From the NCBI GenBank assembly GCA_944990035.1, contig CALYLX010000142.1, positions 248,001 through 312,000 on the forward strand: a stretch of 64,000 bases of DNA, read 5' to 3'. The notes under the pieces were generated by a model. It ran no database searches, was not told the origin of the DNA, and saw only the letters and a program-made list of their open reading frames with translations. Each line of letters begins with the position of its first letter. The stretch's first letter is position 1. Positions 32,133 to 43,059 of the stretch are shown piece by piece. The stretch is from Clitopilus passeckerianus. Taxonomy: Eukaryota > Basidiomycota > Agaricomycetes > Agaricales > Entolomataceae. The position numbers and the translations under genes are program-made.

Positions 32133-35100
32133 ATGGTGCGGATTGAACTTATGAGCTGTTGCGAGTTGTCTTTTTTACTGATGGAACTTCGACCATAGCG
32201 CTATTTGAGCCCTCTCAGCGTTCTTACTCCTCTTTTTGCGGTACAAACGGCGTTGGGTGCTTCTTGTAAGTGTTTACCCAACTTCCCTCACTTGGTTCTT
32301 CATTCGCTCTCCCCGACGCCTCTTTTCACATACGTGTGCTGTTCCAACTCAAGCCCCACTCCAGTGCAACCTACCTTATACAAACGTCTTCCCACCGGCT
32401 CGATTAAGCCGGCAGGATGGGCGCTTGACCAGGCTCGTATTCAGGCTGACGGCCTGGCAGGGCACCTGCGCGACTTTGGCAGCTAGTGCGTATTCATATC
32501 TTGATAAACTCAAGATGGACTAATTGAGGGTCGCCTCCAGTGTGAATGGCTCTATCTGGGTCAAAGGAGGGTCCATCGAATATAGCGAGATGCATGAGGC
32601 AGCTCCGTATTGGTTGTAGGTCATCTCTAGTTCGCCTCTTGGACTTCAAAACCTCATCTTCCAATGCAGCAACGGCCACGTCGCCCTCGCGTTCCAGCTT
32701 CAGGACCAGCGCTTGATATCCCAAGCACGCGACTTCCTCGATTATAACTTGGGTAACCAAGGTTCGGACGGATGGATTGGGCCTGAGCCGTACGTTGCGA
32801 ATGCCACCGTGCCGAGACTAGTTTGGCCTCGATACTTGGTCTTGCTGGGATTGATCGTGAGTATCCTTATCGTCAAACTGAGATCCCCAGCAGATGTTAA
32901 ATAACGTATTTGGCCGATAGCAATACGCAGAGGCAGACCCCAGCCAACACGACAGAATTGTCACCGCCATGCACAAATTTGTGGCGTATGCGAATACGCT
33001 TTGGAAGAATAACCAGCAGGGTTTGCCGAGCCAAGGCTTCCAGTTCGATTATCAGTATGTCAGATGGGAGGAGGTACGTGGCTTTCATAGTCTGTAGGCT
33101 TCGTCTGATTTCTAATGCTGTTTGGAAATAGTTCTTGTACTCCCTTCAATGGCTTTACGACAATGCTCCACAGGGGAAAGAAGCCCTTCTCATTGAAACG
33201 ATGCAACTCGTCCGAAATCAGGGTTATTCCTGGAAGACGCAGTGGTATACAAATGCTGCTTTCCCTAAGGCTGCGGTCACGACTGGCTTTAGCCATTCTA
33301 CGTGAGTTCCTTTCTTTCGCATACATCCTTTGAGGGGATTCTGAGTCAACTCGATATATGTATAGCCATGGTGTCAACAACGCCGAAGGTGCGTGTGTTC
33401 ACCCAGCTACAGCGAGGCTTGATGGCTGATACTCGATTCCTTTCACAGCGTTGAAATCAGAGGCCTTAGCATGGCGATTCACGAATGACGCGTCAGATAA
33501 ACAGAACACGTTCGACCGGTTGAACTTGCTTTATGGCTATCACGGAAGGGCCACTGGTAAGTCGCTTCTACCTTGTGTCCGGGCTGAAATCTCATATTTT
33601 GGCAATGAACAGGTACGTTCTCTGCAGATGAACATCTCGCCGGTATGGATCCTTCCAGGGGAACGGAGCTTTGTACGATTGTGTAAGTATTTCCCATGAT
33701 ATTCAGGGAAAGCTGGGTCATTGAAGCGATTCTGGTATAGAGAGCAGATCTTCTCTCTTGCTACAATTTACCAGACGTTTGGAAATAACTCGGTTGCTGA
33801 TAGGGTCGAAAAACTCGGTATTGCCACTTCATCGTCTTCCCATGACATTTTGGGCTAAGTCGTGCTTTTGTATAGCGTATAATGCCCTTCCTGGAGCTAT
33901 CACGCACGATTGGTGGGGTAAGTTCTGGAGATATAATATTACCTCGCCTCTTTCTCTGACGAGTAACCCCTGTAGCCCATCAATACGATGAAGAGGTCAA
34001 CCAGATTTGGGCGAAGAACATGAATCCCGCTCCGTGGGGTACAAACAGTGGAAATTCGAACGTCTTTGGCTTTGAACCGTAAGTCTCCTAGCTATTTCTT
34101 CCGTACAAGCAGAGCTACTTGCTAACCTACTTTGTCTCTCTGAACAGGAACTACCCCTGCTGCACGGTCAATCACCCTCAGGCATACCCCAAGTTCTGGG
34201 CACATGCGTTCTTCACGAACCAGGCTGGGAATAGCCTGTTACATGTGTTCCTCGGACCGGCTACTTATGCTGGGACTATCGGAGGTTCTAACAATGTTAA
34301 AGGTATGATACTCTCCCTCCTTGATCATCAGGCCGATGACTGATCACGACCACAGTTACGGTGGACACCCTGTACCCGTTCGGCTCGACGCTCAAGTATA
34401 CCATTACGGCGAGCAAGGCATTCACCTTTGGCGTGCGCATTCCCGACTGGGCGAAGAGCAGTGCTAGCACGATCTCGGTGAACGGTGGTGCTTCTTCCGC
34501 TGTGAAACCAAACTCGGAGTCATTCCATACTGTTTCAGTGAGTTCTGTTGCTAAATGCGCATCATGGCTCCACCACTGACTGTTGACATAGGTTAACGCG
34601 GGGACTACGACTCTCTCAGTGTTTTTGAATGCGCCACTCCAGGTTGAGACTAGGCAAAACGGTGCAGTCGCCATAACTCGTGGGGCAGTCAACTATGCGG
34701 TTGAGTTGAGCTACAACGACACTGTGACTACTGGAACTAGGTCAGTCCTCTTTCGTCAAGCTTTTCGGGTGCTCTTACTCACAAAGCATCCGTTTTTTTC
34801 AGGAGCGGTCAAGCTTTGAACGATGTCAAGCGACTGTACCCGAATGCACCAGCTCAATACTTGACTTCTGTACGCCTTGAGTTCCTCTCCTACCGCTTGG
34901 TCATCTAGAGCTAACTTCTGTTTCAGACCGACTCCAACACGAAGGATCACACCCTCCTTCCGACCGCAGAATGGCGCATTGCCATTGACCCGTCTACGAT
35001 CGTCGTGAAGGACACTTCCAGCACCCTCACCAAGTTGCCTTACTACGTTTGGGCCCCTGGCAGCAGCCCAGTTACGATGACTGCTAAAGGCTGCCAGATC

Positions 35101-35241
35101 AATTGGGGCCTGAACAAGGGAACGGCGGCTGCTCCTCCGACGAGCCCAAATGTGTGTGTAGGTGCGAAGGTAGATGTGAAGCTTGTGCCGTTTGGGGCTG
35201 CGAAGTTGAGACTTGGGGAGGTGCCAACTATGAAGGTTTAA
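32133..35241 (+). CDS. Secreted GH127-type beta-L-arabinofuranosidase (DUF1680)
   Basis: Multi-exon gene. The likely start is ATG 32133-32135, directly followed by a 63-bp GTGCGG..TAG intron, then exon 32199 giving a signal peptide MRYLSPLSVLTPLFAVQTA. Downstream exons give KRLPTGSIKPAGWALDQARIQ and EYSEMHEAAPYWLNG-like sequence, then an (alpha/alpha)6-barrel region and a C-terminal beta domain. The zinc/catalytic-cysteine residues described for GH127 are recognisable: Glu-x-Cys in TELCTIVEQ and the CC pair in NYPCCTVNHPQ. These enzymes release beta-L-arabinofuranose from plant cell-wall glycoproteins and glycans. The enzyme would act outside the cell on plant material. The first exon and some inner junctions are tentative. 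Confidence 0.85.
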
Positions 35242-35543
35242 GCTTTGAAGCCGTGTTTTGTTGTACTCCCTTTCCATACCTCGTACCTCTGTTAAATGAT
35301 ACCATGTTCTTGCCCTTGTAACACCCAGAATTTGCCTGGTTCAGCCATCCTGCTTTCTTCAGGGATTGCTCGATGTCTCAAACAAAAAAGGGCACTATCG
35401 TATTGCGATCGTTTAAACTACATTCAACTGTAATCCGCCCGTAAGAATAAAACCTCCAAAATATCTCAAACACATTCCCCATCCTTCCTGCGGGATCAAA
35501 ACCCCTCCACCCTCGGGATGAACCCAAATTCTCTAAGTGCTGC

Positions 35544-37793
35544 TCAGCTACTGCGAGTCGTTCCTCCCGAAATCCGCCTCGTCCTTCTATCCACAATTAA
35601 AATACTCGCCTCATCCGCCTCAAGCCCATCCTCCACAAACCTCCTCCTCATCCTATCTCCCTCCTCCTCTCCCACCTTCGGCACCCTCACAAGCGCCAGG
35701 CACATGAACGCACAAAGTACCGTCAAAACCGACACGTAGAAGATCGTCTGTGGGTGCGTGCGCACGGTAGCCATGTAAATGATGCCGTAGATTGCTGGGC
35801 TGATAATTTGCGAGCTGTTTAGATTCAAGTCTGTCAGAATCTTCGTCGCTTAACGAAGAGGGAGGGAAAGAAGGTACTCACGAAAGCGACTGCACCAAAC
35901 CCAACGCCCCGAACAACCTCCCCGTCTCGACGCCGCCCTTCCTCATGTACATCCCGACACCAACACTTTGCAGCGCGGGTGAGAAGCCCGAGCCGAACGC
36001 GCCCAGTATGCCTGCGACGCCGAATGCTTTGGGGTTATCGGAAAGGAGGGCGAGGAGGGTATAGCCGAGGAGCTCGATGAAGAGGGAGACGCGGCAGAGG
36101 GACATGTCGAAGGAGGGGGAGTGGAGTTCTTTTTTGATCGTTGCTGGTTCTGAGGAGGAAGAGAGGAGGGGCTGGGTTTCGGATGAGGAGGATGAGGAGG
36201 AAGATGAGGGGTGGGAGTCGAGGTGAGGACGGAAGCGAGGGATCTCGATTATGTATGGTTTTGGCTTGAAGATCTTGATGATAACAGGGAGGATGATCGT
36301 TGCGAATATGCCTCTAGTGATTCCTATGAGGCTGAGCCAGTAGCCAATCTAGTACAATTGTGTCAGTTCATGGTAAGACAATGTTCAAGCCGACAACATA
36401 CCTCTTCTGCGCCCCACTTGAATGTAGCCTGGGCATATTGGAATTTATATGTGTATGCTCCCTGTTGAGATGTGGTCAGTATAGTTATCAGAGTTTCGAA
36501 GGTCAAGCTCACCATAACAGACAATGCAATCCCATACGCCGTAATCAACAACAGCAGATTATAATCCTTCTTTTCCTTCCGCAGCCCCGTCTTCCTCTCG
36601 TCCTCCACGAAGACCGTCAGTGGCCTCACCACCCCCATCAAGAAGTTCTTCGCCCTCTTCACGAGTCCCCTTATCCCGTTTCCATCGCCTGCCCCATCCT
36701 TCGCCCGTTCCATGTCACGCTTATATTTCTCCCTTGCCTTTTCAATCTGACTTGGGAGTAATGATTCCGGGAGAACAAATAGAATAAGGACGATGAATAA
36801 GAGTTGCATGGAGGCGGAGACATAGAATACTGAGAGCGTATCCTTCGTGAACCGGACGAGGAGGGAGCCGAGTGAGGGTCCAATTGCGAGGCCGCAGAAT
36901 GTGAGGCCAACGGAGAGGGAAAGAATCCGAGAGCTAATATACACATTTTATATCAGTTTAAATGTGCTAGATAACAGGGGAGGAAATACATACCGATCCG
37001 CCTCGCTGGTCACATCACTCATATACGCGGTACTCGCTGCCTGAGAGGTGATTATAGTCCCCAGAAGTCCATCCATAGAGGATCCGACGAGTATGAACCA
37101 GTATCCCCCTGGGAGTCTGGATACGTTGAGAGTGGTGAAGATGAGGCTGGCGTCCGTGATGAAGGTTCCGATGATTGAGAGGCCCATGATTTTGAGGCGG
37201 CCGTGCCGGTCTGACAGCTGTTTGGTATATATTCATTGGAATGGGTGGGTGGACGATCGAGAGAGAGGAGAACGTACCGAGCCCCACCAGCCTGTTGTAA
37301 GGCAGCATAGGATGCCATTCGTAGTTACGATAACTGCGGGTCCGAGTTGAGTCAGAACTTCGTGTATTTATTCAATTCGAAGAGGAAGAGGAGCTTACCA
37401 GCAGTCAATTTAGCCACTGCAGCCTGGACAACTGGATCCGATGCACAATCGTCCCCGGCTCCATCAACAAGCTTCCCGAGCACGGATCGGAGAAAGCTGG
37501 GTTGACCACCAGAAATATCTGGTCTGTGAACGCTACACGCAAGTTGGGTGTAAATCGCAATCCTGGGAGCCATCGTTGCGGTCATTGGGATAGTCAAGAA
37601 TGGCAGTATGGCCAGCTGCCTGAGGATTCATCGAAAGCTTTGATTAGTCTCGAGTCCATGGGCGAAGTGAGGTGGAAATTACTTACCACCAAGGCGAAGG
37701 ACGCTTCCACCACGGCGAATGCCCGACGGATTCCATTCTTTCACGGTACGCAGCATCCGTGTCAACAATGTCATCCCCTACCTGTTCATCCAT
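35544..37793 (-). CDS. MFS transporter, copy 1, with altered N-terminus
   Basis: Minus-strand exons give KRPSPWW near the start, then ATMAPRIAIYTQLAC, LSDRHGRLKIMG (MFS motif A), PGGYWFILVG, SRILSLSVGLTFCGLAIGPSLGSLLVR, GAYTYKFQYAQATFKW and ALVRVPKVGEEE. About 12 membrane spans are expected with a long charged central loop. It is a close paralogue of the gene at 39683 in head-to-head orientation. Its original first exon (to ATG 39375) is separated by an inserted element at 37791-39241. The inverted repeat at the element end itself supplies an ATG (37793-37791) in frame with DEQVGDD, so a shortened transporter could still be made. Substrate unknown. Confidence 0.75.
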
Positions 37794-39241
37794 CAGCAAA
37801 CTCAGATTTTGGCACAGCCACAGCAGTAGTTGGCCATATTTGCGATGTGATTCCATAGCGCGGGGATAGTTACCAGTAGTTATCTTGATTTTCATAGGTA
37901 GTTATAGAGGGCCATATTCCGGCATGTTTTTCATAGGTGCCATAGCGTGAGAGGCTGATAGTGCATCGAGCGCCAAAGTGTACCATAGGGCCCAAGAGAC
38001 GCATAGCGCCAGGTAGTGCATGTCCAATTCGGGCAATAGCTCCCACGGCCAACCAAGGCCAAATGCTCGCGAGGGCATAGTAAATTAAGTCCAGGCTTTA
38101 TTACGGAGTAATGCTCATATTAGCTGTTAGAAGTGTATAAACTCCTATTTGATCTACCCTGTAAACTATGAAAGAGGGTACTGCGCTCTCTACACAACAT
38201 GGTGTTGACTTGTACGCAAACATCCTGAGTGAAAATTCAGGCTCCGACCAAATTCGAAGTTCAACATGACGCGTCAACTTGTCGTTCTTCTCTCATCACT
38301 TTCTCCCTCTCACCACCTCCACCTGGTTTATCACCACACACAAACGGCCTCCTCTTCATATAAGGATGTGATGGTTTCCTGTAGGACGCGTATGTCGCGT
38401 TGCATTACGACCAGGTACGAGACTTATCAAAGACGGCGCTTGTTTAGCATCCTCCTCATTCTTTCATTATTTACTGACTTTTTTTACAGCCTTCCAATAT
38501 ACGTGGACTACGGGAAGTAGAGAGAACATGCATATGTATACCCCTAATGCCTACATACCACTGGTGAGTCCTAACGCGCACTGCAGTACCTGCAAATGGG
38601 TCGCTTTTGTTCAGGGAAGGCTAACATCATATTTTCCTAGTTTTGAGGACTCTTGTGGTAACGACGACCTGCCAAAACACAATCGTCACCTCCCAATATC
38701 TATCATGGCACCCTTATTTCATGAATGCTAACATAATTTCCTCACAGGTGCGACAATTCTCTGCAACATGAAGTACCTATGGACCACTGCCATCATGCAC
38801 CGCCCACCCTGTCGCTATGCGAGAACCATTGACCCGCCAAAGCTGGAGGCAATGCAAGTGGAACATCGGCTGCTCATGAAGTGCCTGGGCTGGCCAGGCA
38901 TGCTGCGGGAAAGGGTAACTCAGGGAGCCTGTATATTAGCATAGTATTCCATGTCGTAGTTAGTCTTGAAATAGGATATGTTTGATTATTTTATTATTAA
39001 AATTTTGAGTGCTATCAAAGCAAACCGAACTGGTTCAAGTGAACCACCCGGGACATTCTAGACAGACTCTATAGTGGTTAGCCTGCTCGCTAGACCTACT
39101 TAGTACTATGTAGCCAACATGGCAACTATAGACATGATATAGAAGCTAATGAGAACTATGTACATGGTATACCCTTGCTATGGTGCTACAGTGCTATGGC
39201 GGCCTATATAGCCCCATATAGCACACCAGGATTTGCTGATG
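37791..39241. mobile_element. About 1.45-kb insertion with 10-bp terminal inverted repeats
   Basis: The left end reads CATCAGCAAA (37791-37800) and the right end TTTGCTGATG (39232-39241), its inverse complement. The insertion splits the N-terminal coding region of the minus-strand MFS gene. Homology of both flanks to the intact paralogue at 39683 (AAELL before, DAAY..KRPSPWW after) locates the join. A 2-bp GA may be duplicated at the flanks. No transposase is recognisable. A short open stretch at 38748-38944 (WTTAIMHRPPCRYARTIDPP) is unidentified. A non-autonomous DNA transposon is the best guess. Confidence 0.5.
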
Positions 39242-39375
39242 TCCTCAACTCCTCTCAGAGGATCAGGAAGCTCTGCCAGCAGCTCTGCAGCGGACTCGTA
39301 CATAGGAACAGGTCCTTCCGGTGCTACCAGCGTTTCTGGGCTTGGGAGCAGACTCCCCGAGTTCGAAGCAGCCAT
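39242..39375 (-). pseudogene. Displaced N-terminal exon of MFS transporter copy 1
   Basis: The frame from ATG 39375 (MAASNSGSLLPSPETLVAP...ESAAELLAELPD) corresponds to the cytosolic N-terminus of the paralogue at 39683 (ERAAELLGDLSN). Beyond 39241 it runs into the inserted element and stops about 60 bp later. The segment contains no membrane helix, so its loss need not destroy transport. Confidence 0.6.
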
Positions 39376-39682
39376 GATGAGGGTTATTTAACAACAGCCG
39401 CTGCAACGTTGACTGCTAGTCCCCATTATGAGCCCACGCTGCATCTGAATTGTTGGACTGCATCTGTGGCTTGGCACTGCGGCACAGCATTCTTCCCTTC
39501 TGCGCTTCTGATCAAAGTGTCAACTTCACGTCAGCTGCCTTGACAAATGACTTTCTATCTTATCAGATACGCTGACAATGTCCCAGGCACGCGGCTGCGA
39601 TGACCAAGCGCCAACACCTTCATACGTACGAGTTTTGTTCGGCTTATGGGCTCAGTTCTTTCCCTTTAGCTCCTCATACACC

Positions 39683-42324
39683 ATGGCCACCTCACTGCCT
39701 GTCAAGTCTCCGCCATACTCTCGCTCGACTTCGCGGGAATCTAGGAATTCAACTTATTTTCCAACTCAACCGGATGGATTAGTCGTACCCGACGGGGCAG
39801 TCAGCGAGCGAGCCGCAGAGCTACTTGGAGACTTATCGAATGGCAACAGACAGCATGCTGATATGGACGCTGCCTACCAAGCAAGAAAGGATCATGCAAA
39901 ATCCCTTCCATGGTGGAAGAGACCTTCTCCTTGGTGGTGAGCACGCCATTTGGCGTCCCAGGTACAAATTCAATTCCGGGCTGATAGGTCGACAATTTAG
40001 GATTCTTGGGATGATGCCCTTCTCGGCGATAGCAATGTCCGCAACGATGGCTCCCAAGATTGAAATTTACACTTTACTGGCGTGTAGTACGCACAAGCCA
40101 GATATCTTCAGGCAGACTTTGCCTACGTTGGGCGGGATGATAGAGGTCATCAACCCCATAGGCGATTACCATCCTATCATTTCACCAATTCCATCCAATT
40201 CGACGTTGTCGTCACTCACGCATGCTTTCGAGGAGACTATGGGTTCACAGAGTTGTGCATCTGACCCGACTGTCCAAGCTGCAGTTGCGAAACTTACTGC
40301 GGGTGGGTGTCTTACCAATCTCTCTCAGGCTGCAGCCACGCTACGAACGTTTTGTTACCATCCCGCCGCGGACGTGTGTGTGATGCAGATCTATCTCCTA
40401 CCTCGCACCCCCTCGACGCGTTCATTGCATACGTCATAGTGGCTCGGTCATCCGTCGATCTAACTTCATCCTTTGCTCATCGTTCGCCTCCCACAGTGAT
40501 TGCAGCTACGATGGGAGTCTTATCGTGCATGACCACGGGGTGGTGGGGTTCGGTGAGTTCAAGTCGCCACTTGCCGTTATCTCGAGCCACCTCTCATGTG
40601 TTTGTGAACTCTCTTCGCAGTTCTCGGATCGGCATGGCCGAACTCGTGTTATGGGGATATGCTTAATAGGATTGATTTTCTCCGAGTTGAATTTGATCTT
40701 CACGACTCTCAATGTGCGTCATGTGCCCGGAGGTTACTGGTTCTTGGTGTTTGGCGCCTTTGTCGAAGGTGTTCTGGGAGGTAAGTCTTATTCATCATGA
40801 CAACCCCAACAACCTATTGAACCTCATCAAATGCAGGTTTCACAACTGCAACTGCTACGTACCATGCCTACATTTCCGATACAACCACCGAAGCTGCAAG
40901 GTGAGCTCTTACTTCCCATCTGGTATTTCGCTCAGCTCACAGCCTGTATCAGATCACGTACACTCTCCCTCTCGCTCGGTCTTATGTTCTCGGGAATGGC
41001 ATTCGGACCCACCATTGGCGCCATCCTAGTCCGCACAACGGGCAACCCACTCGCACCATTCTACCTCGCCGGAAGCGCTCACCTCTTGTTCGCTTTCTTG
41101 ATCTGCGTGGTCTTCCCTGAGCCACTTCTCTCCTCTCAAATGAGGGCATCTAAGGTGAAGTACGACGATGAGAGGCAGGAGTTTGAAGAGAGGTGTGGGA
41201 GGATGAGTCGACCTGGGAGGGTGGTGGCGAAGACGAAGAGGGTGCTTGGATTTTTGAGTCCTTTGAGTGTCTTGGTGGATGACGTTGTTAAGGAGGGAGG
41301 GGATGTGGAAGGGAGGAGGAGGAATCCGTTGAAGAAGTGTAGTGAGAGGGATTGGAATTTGCTGTTGTTGGCTCTGGGGTACGGGTTTGCTTTGACGCTT
41401 ATGGTGCGAGATCGTCTACCTGGGTGCAATTTGAGAACTGTACTCATGTGTCTTTCTAGGGTTCGTATACGTATAAATTCCAATATGCGGCAGCTACCTT
41501 CGGATGGAGCTCTGAGCAGGTATGTAGAATATCATAGTGTTCTTCTTTACATATACTTACCTCCTCCTTTTGCTTCCTAGCTCGGTTACTGGCTTAGTAT
41601 GGTCGGCTTCGCTCGCGGTCTATTCCTAACCTTGATCCTCCCCGTCGCAATCAAGCTCTGCAAGCCAAAAGCTATCACAATCACCCTCCCTGCCCTTGCC
41701 GGTTCCCGCCCCTCCTCACCCTCATGCCTTCCGTCCTCCACCGACGAAGAGGAGCCCCTTCTTTCGTCCTCCCAGCCCCGAACAATCACTAAAGAAATCC
41801 ACTCTCCCTCCTTCGACATGTCCCTCGCCAGAATCTCCCTCTTCATCGATGTGGTATCGTACACACTCATGGCGTTTGCGGTCAGCGCGATGGCCTTCAC
41901 GGCGTACAGTATTCTTGGATCGTTCGGGACTGGGTTTAGTCCTGCGTTGCAGAGTGTGGCGCTTGCGATGTATATGCGGAGGGGAGGGACGGAAACGGGG
42001 AGATTGTTTGGGGCGCTGAGTGTTGTGCAGGCTTTATGGTGGGTTTGAATCATTCTAGTTCCCATCTCTTCCTGATCTAACTCATGTTGCGTGCGCAGTG
42101 CACAAATCCTGGGTCCTGCGATATACGGGCTGGTGTACATGAAGACTGTTGCGACGTATCCGAGAGCGATCTTCTTCGTTTCGATGGTTAGCGTCGTGTT
42201 GTCGTTCCTTTGCTTGATTTTGGTGAGAGTGCCGAAGGTTGGGGAGGAGATAAACGGCAGGTGTGCGAGGAATGGTGTAGAGAGCCGTGGGGACGAAGAA
42301 GAGGCAGGGGTCGAGACTTCGTAA
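39683..42324 (+). CDS. MFS transporter, copy 2 (intact)
   Basis: ATG 39683 starts MATSLPVKSPPYSRS. The first exon ends at 39938 in SPWW and is joined to 40000 (ILGMMPFSAIAMSATMAPK). Later exons give FSDRHGRTRVMG (MFS motif A), PGGYWFLVFGAFVEG, TLSLSLGLMFSGMAFGPTIG, a long charged loop, GSYTYKFQYAAATFGW, SLARISLFIDVVSYTLMAF and ILVRVPKVGEE, ending at 42324. Twelve spans are likely. The family (MFS_1-like, common in Agaricomycetes) has no assigned substrate. It diverges from copy 1 and retains the N-terminal exon that copy 1 has lost to an insertion. Confidence 0.85.
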
Positions 42325-43059
42325 AGATCTTTTGGAGAGAACGGGCTCCAAGGACCCTAAGGACGTGAATTAATTCCTCGAAAGTACATCTCATGCAGCA
42401 CCCTGGTGCTCGTATACACAATCTTTCATCTTATGTCATATTTCGTTCTAAGTTGCGTAATCTTGCGTACAGTAGGTTTTGTCTATTAGATAATTTATAC
42501 ACCGTCTATTTCCTGCTTTATAGTATGCTTCATTTCCGGCTTGCATAACGAGAGATAACCATATCCAGCAGCCGCCTAGGCACGTCCAGTGGCGTCACCC
42601 CAAGGCCATTGACGAGCCAAGCCCGTCCTAGCGCCAAGGTTCTAAGACCTCAATGAGACTTATAAACTTTCGCCGCATTCCATTCCCAAGAATCGCCCTC
42701 AGCTCTTGTCCCCATCCTCCTCCTCAAAGCCATGAGCAACAATGAGTAGCGAGCTCAACAAAATGGCATTCCGGATATTCGATTTTCAATTTTCAGGAAC
42801 CTCCCGAAACGGCGCCGGCGCCGTGCCTACCCGCCAATCAAAACAAGAATGACAGGTTGACATGGCGAAAGACAGCCGATTATAACAAATCTTAACACAG
42901 GCGATGCCGGCTCAGCTCCACAATACACCTGCAGCAGTTTGGCAGAGGGCTTGATCCTGTCCTCTTGCCACCTCTTTTCTTCCCAAACCTCGCTGCCTTT
43001 GACGACGAAGGCACCGCATATAGCGGGGATAAAAAAGAACAGAAACTAGGTGTACCAGG
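42325..43059. other. Intergenic region
   Basis: No supported gene. It contains the 3' flank of the transporter and the promoter of the antiporter; a GGCGCCGGCGCC palindromic run is seen at about 42812. Confidence 0.5.

Noticed and set aside
38266..38731. Two short plus-strand frames inside the 1.45-kb insertion, considered as a transposase
   Set aside because: No DDE or other catalytic motif and no helix-turn-helix could be recognised.
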